Source: CAZVFX01 sp964626565
GTDB taxonomy: Bacteria; Myxococcota_A; UBA9042; CAIXZC01
NCBI GenBank assembly: GCA_964626565.1
Contig: CAZVFX010000103.1
Coordinates: 1 to 25,618, forward strand
Direction: 5' to 3'
Length of the DNA stretch: 25,618 nucleotides
The position numbers and the translations under genes are program-made. The notes under the pieces were generated by a model. It was not told where the DNA came from. It saw nothing but the letters and a program-made list of their open reading frames with translations, and ran no database searches. Shown one piece after another: positions 1 to 8,970 of the stretch (the first letter of the stretch is position 1; each line of letters starts with the position of its first letter).

Positions 1-88
1 GGGACAGGGTCCAGGGGCAGGGTCCAGGGACAGGGTCCAGGGGCAGGGTCCAGGGACAGGGTCCAGGGGCAGGGTCCAGGGGCAGGGT
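1..88. repeat. 13-bp tandem repeat, GGGRCA + GGGTCCA units
   Basis: Six full copies and a partial seventh of a 13-bp unit run from the window edge, so the array may continue to the left. Each unit is a 6-mer (GGGACA or GGGGCA) followed by the 7-mer GGGTCCA; the A/G position alternates through most of the array. The same GGGTCCA 7-mer recurs between asnS and the next gene near 6217. It lies just beyond the 3' end of the deiminase gene. I see no coding potential. Confidence 0.95.
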
Positions 89-94
89 TTCGCG

Positions 95-115
95 GCTAAC
101 TGCTAACGGCTAACG
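95..115. repeat. heptamer repeat (GCTAACK x3) containing a gene's stop codon
   Basis: Three 7-bp units (GCTAACT, GCTAACG, GCTAACG) follow the 13-bp array. On the minus strand they read TTAGC-type units that encode the last residues of the deiminase protein and its TAG stop at 96-98. The repeat therefore lies inside the reading frame. Confidence 0.85.
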
Positions 116-2948
116 AAGAAGCCCTTCTGATGAAGGCGAGTCCGAGCATGAGGCCGAGGAGCAGGAGACTTCCTGCCGGGTTGGCCCGGCCGTTGGTGGA
201 GCAGTCGCTACCGCCACCACCGCCGCCGCCGGTACCGCCGGTGTCCTCTTCAGCGACCACGTCCTCGGCGCCCGGTGCATCGGCCACCACGTCTTCCGGC
301 GGCTGGGGAACCGACGACTCGACGCATACGTCCTGGACGGTGCAGACAAAGCCTTCCCCGCATTCTCCACACTGACCGTCGCACCCGTCGTCACCGCACT
401 CCTTGCCGTCACAGTCGGGCACGCAGGGGCCACAGTGGCTGAGTTCCGGGCACTCGTCGCAAATGTCGGCGCAGCAGTCGTCGTACGCGGGGCAGTCTTC
501 GTCGCAATAGCAGCCGAAGCTCGTCTGGCCCCCGCAGGCGCCCTCGCAGGTTACGGGCACGCACGAAGATTCGACGCACCCTTGCCCGTGCTCGCATTCG
601 CCGCAGATACCGCCGCAGCCGTCGTCACCACATTCCTTGCCCTCACAGTCAGGGCAGCAGGTAACTGCGCACACGCCGTCGTTGCACAGGTGCGGATCGT
701 GCTCCTTGCCGGTGCAGTCGTTGGGGCATTGGCCGCAGGTGCCGCCGCAGCCGTCATCCCCGCAGTCCTTGCCTTCACACTGCGGCTCGCACTCGCACTG
801 GCCCTGGACGCAGTAGTCACCCTCGTCGCAGATCCCGCAGGTGCCGCCACAGCCATCGTCGCCGCAGTCGACGCCCTGGCACTGGGGCACACAGTCGCAG
901 CCCAGGCACTGGCCCGCCTCGCACATGCAGCCGACATCGCACACGCCACAGGAACCGCCGCAGCCGTCATCGCCGCACTGCACACCGTCGCAATCGGGCA
1001 CACAGTCAGTACACTGTCCGCTTGCGTTGCAGGACTGATCGTCTGAACACTGCCCGCAGGAACCGCCACAACCGTCGGAGCCGCACGCCTTCCCGCCACA
1101 ATCGGGCTCGCACTCGACGCAATCCATGGGGTTGTCACCGGAAGGATCTGCCGCGCCGCCGGTGCCGCAATCGTAATAGCCGGCCGAGGCATTCCAGCCG
1201 CAGTCCTGATTGCCGGAGCAATCGATAGACATGAGTTGGTTGTTTTCGCAGTACAGCAGTACCTGTCCGTCGCAGCACCCTTCAAAGCTGATGCCACCGC
1301 ACGGGTCATCCGCGCAAACACCCACGACGCAGTACTGGTCAGGACCGCAGCCGCAATCCTGCTCGCAAGAGCTGCAGCTCTCGCCTTCTTCGCACTCCCC
1401 GTCGCCGCAAACACCTATGACACAGTCACCGGAGAACATGTTACAGGTGGCACCGCCGCTGCACCCACAATCCTGGGGACAGTTGTAGCACCCCTCGCTG
1501 CCGCTGCACTGGCCGTTGCCGCACCCGGCAGGTATCTGACATGAGGGGCTGCTACAGTCGTTGCAAAGACACTTCCACTCCGGTCCCCAGCAGCCCGGCA
1601 CAGGCTCGGTGCCGGGGACGCACATTCCGCTGTAGGCGCCCTCTTCGCCCTGGCAAACTCCGCCGATGCACTGGCCGTCGGGCACCCACTTGGCAAAGGG
1701 CATTGCGGGGATGGTGCGGGTAACACAGTGCACGGCCCCCGAATAGAGCGAGATCTTGTCGCTGACGATGCCGACGTGGTCCCAGCCCGGCATTGCGTCT
1801 TCCCACACCTGGAGCGCTTCCGCTTCCAGGTCTTTGTCCACCGTATACATAGGCCACAGGTTGACTTTGTAGCCGCCGTCCGCGCTGGAGTACATGGTTG
1901 AGTTAAGATAGGTGCGCGGCGTGTTCTGATACTTGTGGGGGAACGGCAACCGCCAGACGGTGATTCCCGGCGAGCCGTCGGAATAGACCAGCGCTTCAAG
2001 TTTGTCCGCGTTGTCATCCATGCGCGCCTTGTTCACCGGGTCGTTGACAACGGTGTATTCGCCCACGATTGCACAGTGTTTTCCGCACAGCTTGAACAGC
2101 ATATCTATGTGGCCGGTGCCATCGTCGGTAATGTCCTTGAGGACCACCGCCTTTTTGCAGCCGTAGTACTCCTGCATGAGGTCTTCAACCTGAGAAAACG
2201 ACATTCCGGTGTACTGATAGACCCGCTGGCCGAAATAGCAGAATTCTTCGCCGTCCGCTTGAAAATTGCCCCCTTCGAAGTCAAAGGGCGAGCGATAGGT
2301 GTTGATGCCGAGGATGTTTCCGAGCCGGGTGGGAATCGCGTCGTCCCGGTAGCGCTGGTAGTAGTATTTGAAGTCGGCGAAGGCGAGGGTGTGGTCGTCT
2401 TCATGGATCAAGGGGAAGGGCCCGTAGTCGATGTGCCAGATGGAGTCGTTGTCCATGTTGTACCACTTGACCAGCGACGCGATCTTGCCGGCGGAGATCC
2501 CTTCGCCTGCGAGCCTGGCGATGAAGTTGGTCTTGGCAGCCGCGGTTTTGTAGATGATCCACACCTCTCCCGCATCCAGGGCGCCCACTGCGGTGTCCAC
2601 CAGAGTCTGGGCCACAGGTTCGTCGTACTGAATCGAGTTGGTATAGGTCATCAACATGGCCTGCATGGGCTCCCATTCCTTCATGGGGCGGACGTTGCCG
2701 GAAGGACCTTCGGTAATCGCGAACCATTGAGGATGCGCGGCTCGGTAGTCGCTGGCTGCGTCAGCCTTGCCGGGGACTTTGTCCTCCCAAGGCAACTTGT
2801 GCGCAGGCAGGATGGAAGGGTGCAGCAGTTCACTCGCCTCCTTCATCGCAGGCTCCGCCTCGTCGGGCAGCGGCGCCCTGAACTCCACCGATTCCTGACA
2901 GGCGAACAGGGACAGAATCCCGACCAAAGCCAACGCTCTCTTCGTCAT
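96..2948 (-). CDS. Exported agmatine/peptidylarginine deiminase-family protein with Cys-rich repeats, somatomedin-B-like domain and MYXO-CTERM-like tail
   Basis: A 950-residue exported protein. The ATG at 2948 is preferred because AAGGAG ends 6 bases upstream; a longer GTG start at 2963 would place that SD inside the gene. The signal peptide ends in LFAC, a plausible lipobox with Cys16. Residues about 85-420 match the PAD_porph/agmatine deiminase family: HIDYGPF (Asp174), FEGGNF, TGHID (His280, Asp282) and VHCVTRTIP (Cys408, the likely nucleophile). These enzymes hydrolyse guanidino groups to ureido groups plus ammonia. From about residue 430 the protein is extremely Cys-rich. It has six related units of about 25 residues around GDDGCGGxCG, and a somatomedin-B-like segment (CYCDEDC, then DDCCADICDEC) near 801-833. 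The end is a Gly-rich linker, a Cys, a hydrophobic stretch and Arg-Arg, as in MYXO-CTERM sorting tails. The fold call is firm; the substrate (free agmatine or protein arginine) is not known. Confidence 0.88.
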   Translation of the reverse strand: MTKRALALVGILSLFACQESVEFRAPLPDEAEPAMKEASELLHPSILPAHKLPWEDKVPGKADAASDYRAAHPQWFAITEGPSGNVRPMKEWEPMQAMLMTYTNSIQYDEPVAQTLVDTAVGALDAGEVWIIYKTAAAKTNFIARLAGEGISAGKIASLVKWYNMDNDSIWHIDYGPFPLIHEDDHTLAFADFKYYYQRYRDDAIPTRLGNILGINTYRSPFDFEGGNFQADGEEFCYFGQRVYQYTGMSFSQVEDLMQEYYGCKKAVVLKDITDDGTGHIDMLFKLCGKHCAIVGEYTVVNDPVNKARMDDNADKLEALVYSDGSPGITVWRLPFPHKYQNTPRTYLNSTMYSSADGGYKVNLWPMYTVDKDLEAEALQVWEDAMPGWDHVGIVSDKISLYSGAVHCVTRTIPAMPFAKWVPDGQCIGGVCQGEEGAYSGMCVPGTEPVPGCWGPEWKCLCNDCSSPSCQIPAGCGNGQCSGSEGCYNCPQDCGCSGGATCNMFSGDCVIGVCGDGECEEGESCSSCEQDCGCGPDQYCVVGVCADDPCGGISFEGCCDGQVLLYCENNQLMSIDCSGNQDCGWNASAGYYDCGTGGAADPSGDNPMDCVECEPDCGGKACGSDGCGGSCGQCSDDQSCNASGQCTDCVPDCDGVQCGDDGCGGSCGVCDVGCMCEAGQCLGCDCVPQCQGVDCGDDGCGGTCGICDEGDYCVQGQCECEPQCEGKDCGDDGCGGTCGQCPNDCTGKEHDPHLCNDGVCAVTCCPDCEGKECGDDGCGGICGECEHGQGCVESSCVPVTCEGACGGQTSFGCYCDEDCPAYDDCCADICDECPELSHCGPCVPDCDGKECGDDGCDGQCGECGEGFVCTVQDVCVESSVPQPPEDVVADAPGAEDVVAEEDTGGTGGGGGGGSDCSTNGRANPAGSLLLLGLMLGLAFIRRASSLAVSS

Positions 2949-2995
2949 GGTCATCTCCTTCACATGAGAACAACATGGACCTTACCGACAGGAAG

Positions 2996-3024
2996 AATGT
3001 ACTCAAAGGGAGCGAGCAAATCAA
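2996..3024 (-). promoter_or_regulatory. Predicted sigma70-like promoter of the deiminase gene
   Basis: On the minus strand, TTGATT (3024-3019) and TACATT (3001-2996) are separated by 17 bases, each matching 4 of 6 consensus positions. It lies about 50 bases upstream of the ATG at 2948, in the divergent region shared with ftcD. Confidence 0.45.
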
Positions 3025-3052
3025 CGGTGAGGGCGGCGCCGGTCTGCCAACC

Positions 3053-3081
3053 TTGCAAGGCAACTGCCTTCATGATACAAA
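3053..3081 (+). promoter_or_regulatory. Predicted sigma70-like promoter of ftcD-asnS
   Basis: TTGCAA (3053-3058) and TACAAA (3076-3081) are 17 bases apart, each with 4 of 6 consensus matches. It lies about 40 bases upstream of the ftcD ATG and diverges from the deiminase promoter. Confidence 0.4.
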
Positions 3082-3123
3082 ACGATCCGTCTTAACTGTT
3101 GCCGTGCACGCGGGGGAGAGACG

Positions 3124-4818
3124 ATGAAACTTGTTGAATGTGTGCCAAATTTCAGCGAGGGACGAAACCTGGCCGTGGTGGAAGCCATTGCCGCGGCGGC
3201 GGAGTCAGTGGAAGGGGTAAAAGCACTGGATGTCGACCCGGGCGCGGACACTAACCGCACGGTGTTTACCCTGGTCGGCCCCATCGACAAGATAGTCGAC
3301 GGGGCGTTTGCCGCCATCGCCAAAGGGATCGAGCTTATCGACATGTCGAAGCACTCGGGCGCCCATGCCCGCCAGGGCGCGTGCGACGTATGCCCCTTTG
3401 TGCCCATCGGCGAAACCACCATGGACGATTGCGTCGAGCTGGCGAAGGAACTGGGGAGACGGGTGGGTGAAGAGTTGCAAATCCCGGTGTACCTGTACGA
3501 GTACGCGGCCACCAGGCCCGAGCGCAAAAGCATCGTAGACATCCGGGTAGGCGAATACGAGGCGCTGGAAGAGAAACTGAAGAAGCCGGAATTCGAGCCC
3601 GACTTCGGGCCCGCCACCTTCGAGCCCAGGAGCGGAGCCACGGTGATCGGCGCCCGGGAATTCCTGATTGCGTACAACATCAACCTCAACACCCGGAATA
3701 CGAAAAAAGCCAAGACCATCGCGTTGGATATACGTGACCGGGGACGCATCGCCAGAGACGAGAAGGGCAAGCAGATAAAGGACGAGAACGGCGAGCCGGT
3801 GATGAAGCCGGGGCTGTTTCAGTTCTGCAAGGCCACGGGCTGGTATATCGAGGAGTACGGCTGCGCCCAGGTCACCATGAACCTTACCAACCACAAGGTT
3901 TCTCCACCACATGCGGTGTTCGACAAGGTATGCAGCCTGGCCGAGGGAAGGGGGGTACGCGTAACCGGCAGCGAAATTGTCGGGTTGGTGCCGTTGGAAG
4001 TCATTACTGAGGCTGGAAAATTCTTCCTGCAGAAGGCGGGGGCGAGCACCGGGGTGAGTGTTGACGAGCTCATACATACTGCGGTGCGCAGTATGGGCTT
4101 CGACGAGGTGGCTCCGTTCGACCCGGCCAAGAAGATCATCGAGTTCCAGATTGCGGACCGCCACGGCGGCCTTATGGGTATGACGGCCAACGCGTTTGTG
4201 GACGAGCTGGGCAGCGACTCTCCGGCGCCGGGAGGAGGCAGCGTGGCTGCGCTGGCAGGCTCGCTGTCTGCGGCTCTAAGCTCCATGGTGGCATCGCTGA
4301 CCTACGGCAAGAAGAAGTTCAAGAAACGAAAAGCCGACATGGACAGGTTGGGTGCTGATGCACAGCGTCTAAAGGAGTTTTTCGCCCGGGCGGTTGACGA
4401 AGACACCGATGCGTTCAACCGGGTTATGGACGCGATGAAGCTGCCGAAGAAGACGTCTGCCGAGCAGGCCGAGCGGCTAGCGGCCATGGAAGAGACGACC
4501 AAGGGGGCGGTGATGGTGCCGCTGCAGGTTCTGGAGGCGAGCGTTGAGGCGGCCGAAATCGCTATCGAGGTGGCGGAGAAGGGCAACCCGGCATCTCTCA
4601 GCGATGCCGGAGTAGCCGGCCTTGCCGCCCGGCTGGCGGCTGTGGGTGCGTACTACAACGTGCTCATTAATCTCCCCGGTTTGGATGACGGGCAATGGTG
4701 TGCAGCCGCCCGGCAGCGGGCGGACAGGGCTTTGCAAAGGAACAAGGACCTTTGCGAGCAGTTGGATTCCGATGTTAGAGCCCGGCTCGAGGCCGACCTC
4801 GAGTGCGGCGGAGGATGA
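3124..4818 (+). CDS. ftcD: Bifunctional glutamate formimidoyltransferase / formimidotetrahydrofolate cyclodeaminase
   Basis: 564 residues, close to the length of the fused enzyme of animals. The N-terminal half begins KLVECVPNFSEGR, the signature start of formiminotransferase. SKHSGAHARQGACDVCPF carries His81, equivalent to the catalytic His of the mammalian enzyme. It transfers the formimino group from formiminoglutamate to tetrahydrofolate. The C-terminal domain starts near residue 350 and contains PAPGGGSVAAL (about 366-376), typical of cyclodeaminases that release ammonia to give 5,10-methenyl-THF. The product links histidine breakdown to one-carbon metabolism, although no hut genes are in the window. 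The start has a GGGGGAGAG stretch just upstream. asnS begins 3 bases after the TGA, so the two are probably cotranscribed. Confidence 0.95.
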   Translation: MKLVECVPNFSEGRNLAVVEAIAAAAESVEGVKALDVDPGADTNRTVFTLVGPIDKIVDGAFAAIAKGIELIDMSKHSGAHARQGACDVCPFVPIGETTMDDCVELAKELGRRVGEELQIPVYLYEYAATRPERKSIVDIRVGEYEALEEKLKKPEFEPDFGPATFEPRSGATVIGAREFLIAYNINLNTRNTKKAKTIALDIRDRGRIARDEKGKQIKDENGEPVMKPGLFQFCKATGWYIEEYGCAQVTMNLTNHKVSPPHAVFDKVCSLAEGRGVRVTGSEIVGLVPLEVITEAGKFFLQKAGASTGVSVDELIHTAVRSMGFDEVAPFDPAKKIIEFQIADRHGGLMGMTANAFVDELGSDSPAPGGGSVAALAGSLSAALSSMVASLTYGKKKFKKRKADMDRLGADAQRLKEFFARAVDEDTDAFNRVMDAMKLPKKTSAEQAERLAAMEETTKGAVMVPLQVLEASVEAAEIAIEVAEKGNPASLSDAGVAGLAARLAAVGAYYNVLINLPGLDDGQWCAAARQRADRALQRNKDLCEQLDSDVRARLEADLECGGG

Positions 4819-4821
4819 GAG

Positions 4822-6210
4822 ATGCTTAGAGGAGAACGAATCAAGGCGGTGCTGGCTCAGGGCGGACCCCGGGAAGGGGTGGTGGTGTGCGGCTGGGCGA
4901 GATCGATACGGTCGAGCAAGAACGTGGCGTTCCTGGTGCTCAACGACGGCTCGACCTTCGATAGCCTGCAGGTGGTGGTGGACGCCGACCTGGACAATTT
5001 TGACGAGGTTACCGGTGCGGGGACCGGGGCGGCTTTCCGAGTGACCGGGGAGCTGATTCCGTCGCCGGCGAAGGGTCAGGAGTGGGAGATGAAAGCCGGC
5101 GCAGTCGAAGTTCTGGGCGCCAGCGACCCGACATATCCGCTGCAGAAGAAACGCCACAGCTTCGAGTTCTTGCGAGATATCGCTCACCTCAGGGTCCGCA
5201 GCAACACCTTTGGGGCGGTGTTCCGGGTGAGAAATGCGGCAGCCTTTGCGGTGCACAAATTCTTCCAGGAGCGGGGGTTCCAATGGGTGCATACGCCCAT
5301 CGTGACGGGGAGCGACTGCGAAGGTGCGGGGGAGATGTTCCGGGTAACAACCCTGGACCTGGACAAGCTGCCGCGGACCGAAGGTGGAGAAATCGATTTC
5401 GAGAAGGACTTCTTCGGCAAGGAAGCGGGGCTGACGGTAAGCGGGCAGTTGGAAGCAGAGCTGTTCGCCCTGGCGTTTACCGATGTCTACACTTTCGGCC
5501 CGACGTTTAGAGCGGAGAACTCCCACACCGCCAGGCATGCGTCCGAGTTCTGGATGATCGAGCCGGAAATGGCGTTCGCCGACCTTGAAGACGATGTCGC
5601 CCTGGCCCGGGACTTCATGAAGTACGTGACTGCGTTCGTGCTGGACAAGTGCGAACGGGACATGGACTTCTTCAACCAGTGGGTCGAGAAGGGCATCAAG
5701 GAACGGCTGGAGAAGATTGTCACCGCCGACTTTGAGGTGATGACCTACACGGAAGCGATCAAACGGCTCGAAGGGTCGGGCAAAAAATTCGAGTATCTGC
5801 CCAAGTGGGGCGCTGAGTTGCAGACCGAGCACGAGCGTTACCTCACTGAAGAGGTAATCGACGGACCTCTGTTCGTGATCAACTACCCTCGTGAGGCAAA
5901 GGCGTTCTACATGTACGTCAACGACGATGAAAAGACGGTGGCCGCGCTGGACCTGTTGGTCCCGCGAGTTGGCGAAATCATCGGGGGCAGCCAGCGTGAG
6001 CACCGGCTGGACGTGCTGGAGGACCGCATCAAACAGTTCAATCTGGATATGACCGACTACTGGTGGTATCTGGACACCCGGAAATTCGGGTCCGCGCCCC
6101 ATGCGGGGTTCGGGCTCGGTTTCGAGCGGGCAGTGATGTATTTGACGGGCATGAGCAACATTCGGGACGTCATACCGTTCCCACGGACTCCGGGAACGGC
6201 TGAATTCTAG
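4822..6210 (+). CDS. asnS: Asparaginyl-tRNA synthetase
   Basis: 462 residues, the normal size for bacterial AsnRS. An OB-fold anticodon-binding domain comes first (VVVCGWARSIRSSKNVAFLVLNDGS, about residues 14-38). The class II catalytic domain follows, with motif 2 in FRAENSHTARHASEFWMIEPE (about 229-249) and motif 3 in GFGLGFERAVMYLTG (about 430-444). The ending NIRDVIPFPRTPG is typical of AsnRS rather than AspRS. It charges tRNA-Asn with asparagine, so this organism need not rely only on the transamidation route. The ATG is 3 bases after the ftcD stop, and GGAGGATGAGAG at the end of ftcD provides the SD. The gene ends in TAG, followed by a short-repeat tract. Confidence 0.97.
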   Translation: MLRGERIKAVLAQGGPREGVVVCGWARSIRSSKNVAFLVLNDGSTFDSLQVVVDADLDNFDEVTGAGTGAAFRVTGELIPSPAKGQEWEMKAGAVEVLGASDPTYPLQKKRHSFEFLRDIAHLRVRSNTFGAVFRVRNAAAFAVHKFFQERGFQWVHTPIVTGSDCEGAGEMFRVTTLDLDKLPRTEGGEIDFEKDFFGKEAGLTVSGQLEAELFALAFTDVYTFGPTFRAENSHTARHASEFWMIEPEMAFADLEDDVALARDFMKYVTAFVLDKCERDMDFFNQWVEKGIKERLEKIVTADFEVMTYTEAIKRLEGSGKKFEYLPKWGAELQTEHERYLTEEVIDGPLFVINYPREAKAFYMYVNDDEKTVAALDLLVPRVGEIIGGSQREHRLDVLEDRIKQFNLDMTDYWWYLDTRKFGSAPHAGFGLGFERAVMYLTGMSNIRDVIPFPRTPGTAEF

Positions 6211-6216
6211 TAAGGC

Positions 6217-6244
6217 GGGGTCCAGGGTCAGGGTCCAGGGTGAA
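6217..6244. repeat. GGGTCCA-type short tandem repeat after asnS
   Basis: Units GGGTCCA, GGGTCA, GGGTCCA and GGGTGAA follow one another in the 43-base gap between asnS and the next gene. This is the same 7-mer as in the array at 1-88, more than 6 kb away, so it is a dispersed intergenic repeat type. Confidence 0.85.
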
Positions 6245-6253
6245 GGGAAAGCA

Positions 6254-7981
6254 ATGGCAGGGGCAAAGACGATGAGGACAACGACGACACTTTTTGTGAC
6301 GATGCTGGTGGCGTGGAGCTTTGCTGCGGCCGCGGATGTGAAGCTGACGCGGAAGAGTGCGGCGGTGGAGATTATGGCTGCCTCGCCCGGCGATGAGGAA
6401 GCTGCGGCGCGGGTGCGAAAGCTGGTTTTGAGCACGTTGCAGGACTACCGCAACATGCTCACGAGACGTTACCTGGCGGACAAGGATTTAAAGGCCCACG
6501 AAGCACTCACGGAGTTGGTGGATGGAGGCGGCAAGAAAGTCCAGACCGGTTTGAGGAGCACGGTGTTCGACCGTGGCGTTGAGGAGTTGAATCAGGCCTA
6601 CCTGGAGTCCAAGCGCCTTATTGGCGAATTGGATGCCAGCCTCGTGGCCAACCTGTACCGCGGGCTGGCCATGGCGCAGGTGGTGTTGGGTGACAAAGAG
6701 TTGGCCCTGGAATACATGTTGCTTTTTTTGAACCTCGCCCCCGCCACCACCCGGCAGTCTGTCGCCTATAGCGACGGAATTCTGGCGGTTTACGACCAGG
6801 CGGCTGCAAAGCAGAAAGAGGGCGGCCGTCACAAGGTAGCAATCCGCACGAATCCTGCGGGTGCGGCGGTGGTGGTGGATGGCACCACCCGGGGAGTCTC
6901 CCCTGTTGAAGTGGAATTGTCCGGCGGCGGTCACCTGGTGCAGGTGGAGGCGGACGGGTACTACCGCGGTGGCTGGCTGAAGGATCCGGCCCTGCACGGA
7001 AAATCGTGGGACGTAGAGCTAAGATCCATCGAATCCCGGAGCCGCTATCTTTCGACCCTGGAGCGCCTGCGTGTCGGTTACGGTGGAGAACCGAAGCAGG
7101 TGAAGACAAAGAAGAAGCGACGGAAGAAGCGGAAGAAGGAAGAAGCGGCGCCGCCTCCGGTGGACAAAGAGCGGCTGCTCTATTCCCTGCACGACCTGCT
7201 GGCTGCCGACCACCTGTTTTTCGGGGTGGTGTCTTCGGGGGAGACTACCATCACGATGCGGGGGGCATTCGTGTCATCCTGGGGCATCGTCCCCATCGAG
7301 GAGAATCTCCCACGGGACATGGCGGTTATCGAGTCGGTAAGAAAGCTGGTGCTGGACGTGTCGGACGTGGGCAAGCACAAGAAGGCCTTCGCGGACAAGG
7401 CCGCGGGACGCGCCCACGCGGCACAGGTGGCGCGATACCGGAAGATGACCGGTGAGATGGAAGCTGGCCGCCGGGAGCTGCTGGTGCGGGCCAGCAAGTG
7501 GGGCGTGTTGGGTGAGACCAAAAAGGTGGAGTTGTTCGCCACAACTTCGGCGGACGTTTCGGTGGCGCTGGAAGCTGTGCGGAACGCGTACGAAGGCAAC
7601 CGCCTCGAAACCGCAAAACTGGCCAAGGAACTTGACCGCCACAACCGGGAATGGAACACGCTGCAGGAGAAGGTCAGATCATTGCTGGCCTGGGACGTGG
7701 ACGGAGCGCTGAAGAACCGTCGCATCGCAGAAGTGAAGAAGCTGGACTCCAGGGCCCGGGAGAAGCTGAGCGCAGTGAAGGAACTGGCCAAGGAGAAGGA
7801 TGCGGCACTGGAGAAAAAAGAGCGCCGTGGTCTGAAGAAACAACTGAAGAAGATGGACAAGTGGCTGAAGAAAGCCGCCAAGCTCATAAAGAAGGATCCG
7901 CTGCAGGCTGAGGCCCGGCTCATCTTATTCCGGGTGCTCATTCTGGAGGCGGAATTGAAAAGGACATTGTCGCTCAAATGA
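6254..7981 (+). CDS. Exported PEGA-domain protein with Lys-rich and coiled-coil segments
   Basis: 575 residues (569 if it starts at the second ATG, 6272; both have purine-rich SDs). A signal peptide is visible (LFVTMLVAWSFAAAADVK). The next 165 residues look helical and may be TPR-like. A PEGA domain follows at about 193-240 (HKVAIRTNPAGAAVVVDGTTRG, then GGHLVQVEADGYY), a small beta-rich module found in surface and envelope proteins. Residues about 283-299 are a dense Lys/Arg run. The last 200 residues are charged and helical with many Lys, probably coiled coil. No catalytic motif is seen. Its stop overlaps the epimerase start (ATGA), which indicates an operon. The exact role is unknown. Confidence 0.85.
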   Translation: MAGAKTMRTTTTLFVTMLVAWSFAAAADVKLTRKSAAVEIMAASPGDEEAAARVRKLVLSTLQDYRNMLTRRYLADKDLKAHEALTELVDGGGKKVQTGLRSTVFDRGVEELNQAYLESKRLIGELDASLVANLYRGLAMAQVVLGDKELALEYMLLFLNLAPATTRQSVAYSDGILAVYDQAAAKQKEGGRHKVAIRTNPAGAAVVVDGTTRGVSPVEVELSGGGHLVQVEADGYYRGGWLKDPALHGKSWDVELRSIESRSRYLSTLERLRVGYGGEPKQVKTKKKRRKKRKKEEAAPPPVDKERLLYSLHDLLAADHLFFGVVSSGETTITMRGAFVSSWGIVPIEENLPRDMAVIESVRKLVLDVSDVGKHKKAFADKAAGRAHAAQVARYRKMTGEMEAGRRELLVRASKWGVLGETKKVELFATTSADVSVALEAVRNAYEGNRLETAKLAKELDRHNREWNTLQEKVRSLLAWDVDGALKNRRIAEVKKLDSRAREKLSAVKELAKEKDAALEKKERRGLKKQLKKMDKWLKKAAKLIKKDPLQAEARLILFRVLILEAELKRTLSLK

Positions 7982-8970
7982 TGAAGGTACTGATTACCGG
8001 TTGTGCGGGATTCATCGGGTCTCATCTGGCTGAGGCGCTGCTGGCGCGGGGAGTTGAAGTGGCGGGTATAGACTGCTTCGACCCGCTCTATCCGCGCAAC
8101 CACAAGGAAGCCAATCTCGAGTCGATTCGGTCCTGTGGCGGCTCCTTCCACTTTGTGGAGGGTGACATTCGCAACCCGGAAGATCTGGCCAAGGCTGCGG
8201 GGAGCAAAGCCCCTGATGCCGTGGTTCACCTGGCGGCAAAGCCTGACCTCAGGCAGGCTCTGAAAGACCCTCCCGAATGCGTCGACGTGAACGTCACGGG
8301 AACGCTGCGAGTGTTGGAGATGTGCCGGGAAATCAACGTTTCCAACGTGGTCTTCGCCAGCAGCTCACTGGTGTACGGGAGCGACACGAAAGTGCCGTTC
8401 CGCGAGACCTATTCAGCGGACAGGCCGGTTTCTCTCTACGGCGCTACCAAGCGGGCCGGTGAGCTTCTCTGCCACACCTATCATCACATGTACGGCGCCA
8501 ACATCACCTGTCTGCGCTTCTTCACGGTGTACGGTCCCCGGCAGCGGCCGGGCATGGCCATCCGCGTATTCGTAGAGCGGGTACTCAACGGAGAGAAGAT
8601 TCCTGTCTACGGATTCGGCAAACCGGCGCGCGACTTCGCGCACGTTTCCGACATCGTCGAGGGAATCCTGGCGGCCTTAGACCGCATGGGCGGCTACCGA
8701 ACCTACAACCTGGGCTACTCCCGGGCCTACAGTCTCACGGAGTTGATCCGTTCTATTGAGGTCGCGGTAGGGAAGAAAGCCTCGGTAGAGTTGCTGCCGG
8801 ACCAGCCCGGAGATGTCATGGTCACTTTTGCCGGGATCGATCTGGCCAAGGCGGAGTTGGAATGGAAGCCTGAGGTTTCCTTGGAGGAGGGCATTGAGGG
8901 GTTCGTCAAATGGTACCGGGAAATCGGTCGAAATTTAGAGCTTGAAGAAGACACCACAAATCCCTCATAA
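7978..8970 (+). CDS. NAD-dependent epimerase/dehydratase (extended SDR), nucleotide-sugar type
   Basis: 330 residues. The N-terminal Rossmann motif TGCAGFIG (Gly8, Gly11, Gly14) binds NAD. SSSLVYG and the catalytic pair Tyr154/Lys158 (YGATK) mark an active extended short-chain dehydrogenase. The segment FDPLYPRNHKEANL after the second beta strand, and RFFTVYGPRQRPGMA further on, resemble UDP-glucuronate 4-epimerases and related UDP-sugar epimerases. It probably makes an activated sugar for polysaccharide or glycosylation. Its start overlaps the preceding stop (ATGATG at 7978; either ATG could be used). Its end overlaps the predicted start of the next gene by up to 29 bases. Family is firm; substrate is inferred. 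Confidence 0.9.
   Translation: MMKVLITGCAGFIGSHLAEALLARGVEVAGIDCFDPLYPRNHKEANLESIRSCGGSFHFVEGDIRNPEDLAKAAGSKAPDAVVHLAAKPDLRQALKDPPECVDVNVTGTLRVLEMCREINVSNVVFASSSLVYGSDTKVPFRETYSADRPVSLYGATKRAGELLCHTYHHMYGANITCLRFFTVYGPRQRPGMAIRVFVERVLNGEKIPVYGFGKPARDFAHVSDIVEGILAALDRMGGYRTYNLGYSRAYSLTELIRSIEVAVGKKASVELLPDQPGDVMVTFAGIDLAKAELEWKPEVSLEEGIEGFVKWYREIGRNLELEEDTTNPS

Noticed and set aside
1..115. CRISPR array or origin iterons
   Set aside because: Units are 13 and 7 bases with no spacers, no cas genes, and no replication gene nearby.
435..1046. Long plus-strand Ala/Val-rich reading frame opposite the deiminase gene
   Set aside because: It is a shadow of the GC-rich, Cys-codon repeats on the minus strand and shows no start signal or domain.
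4477..6435. Minus-strand reading frame of about 650 codons opposite asnS
   Set aside because: asnS is complete and conserved on the plus strand; the antisense frame is open because of codon bias and has no recognisable domain.
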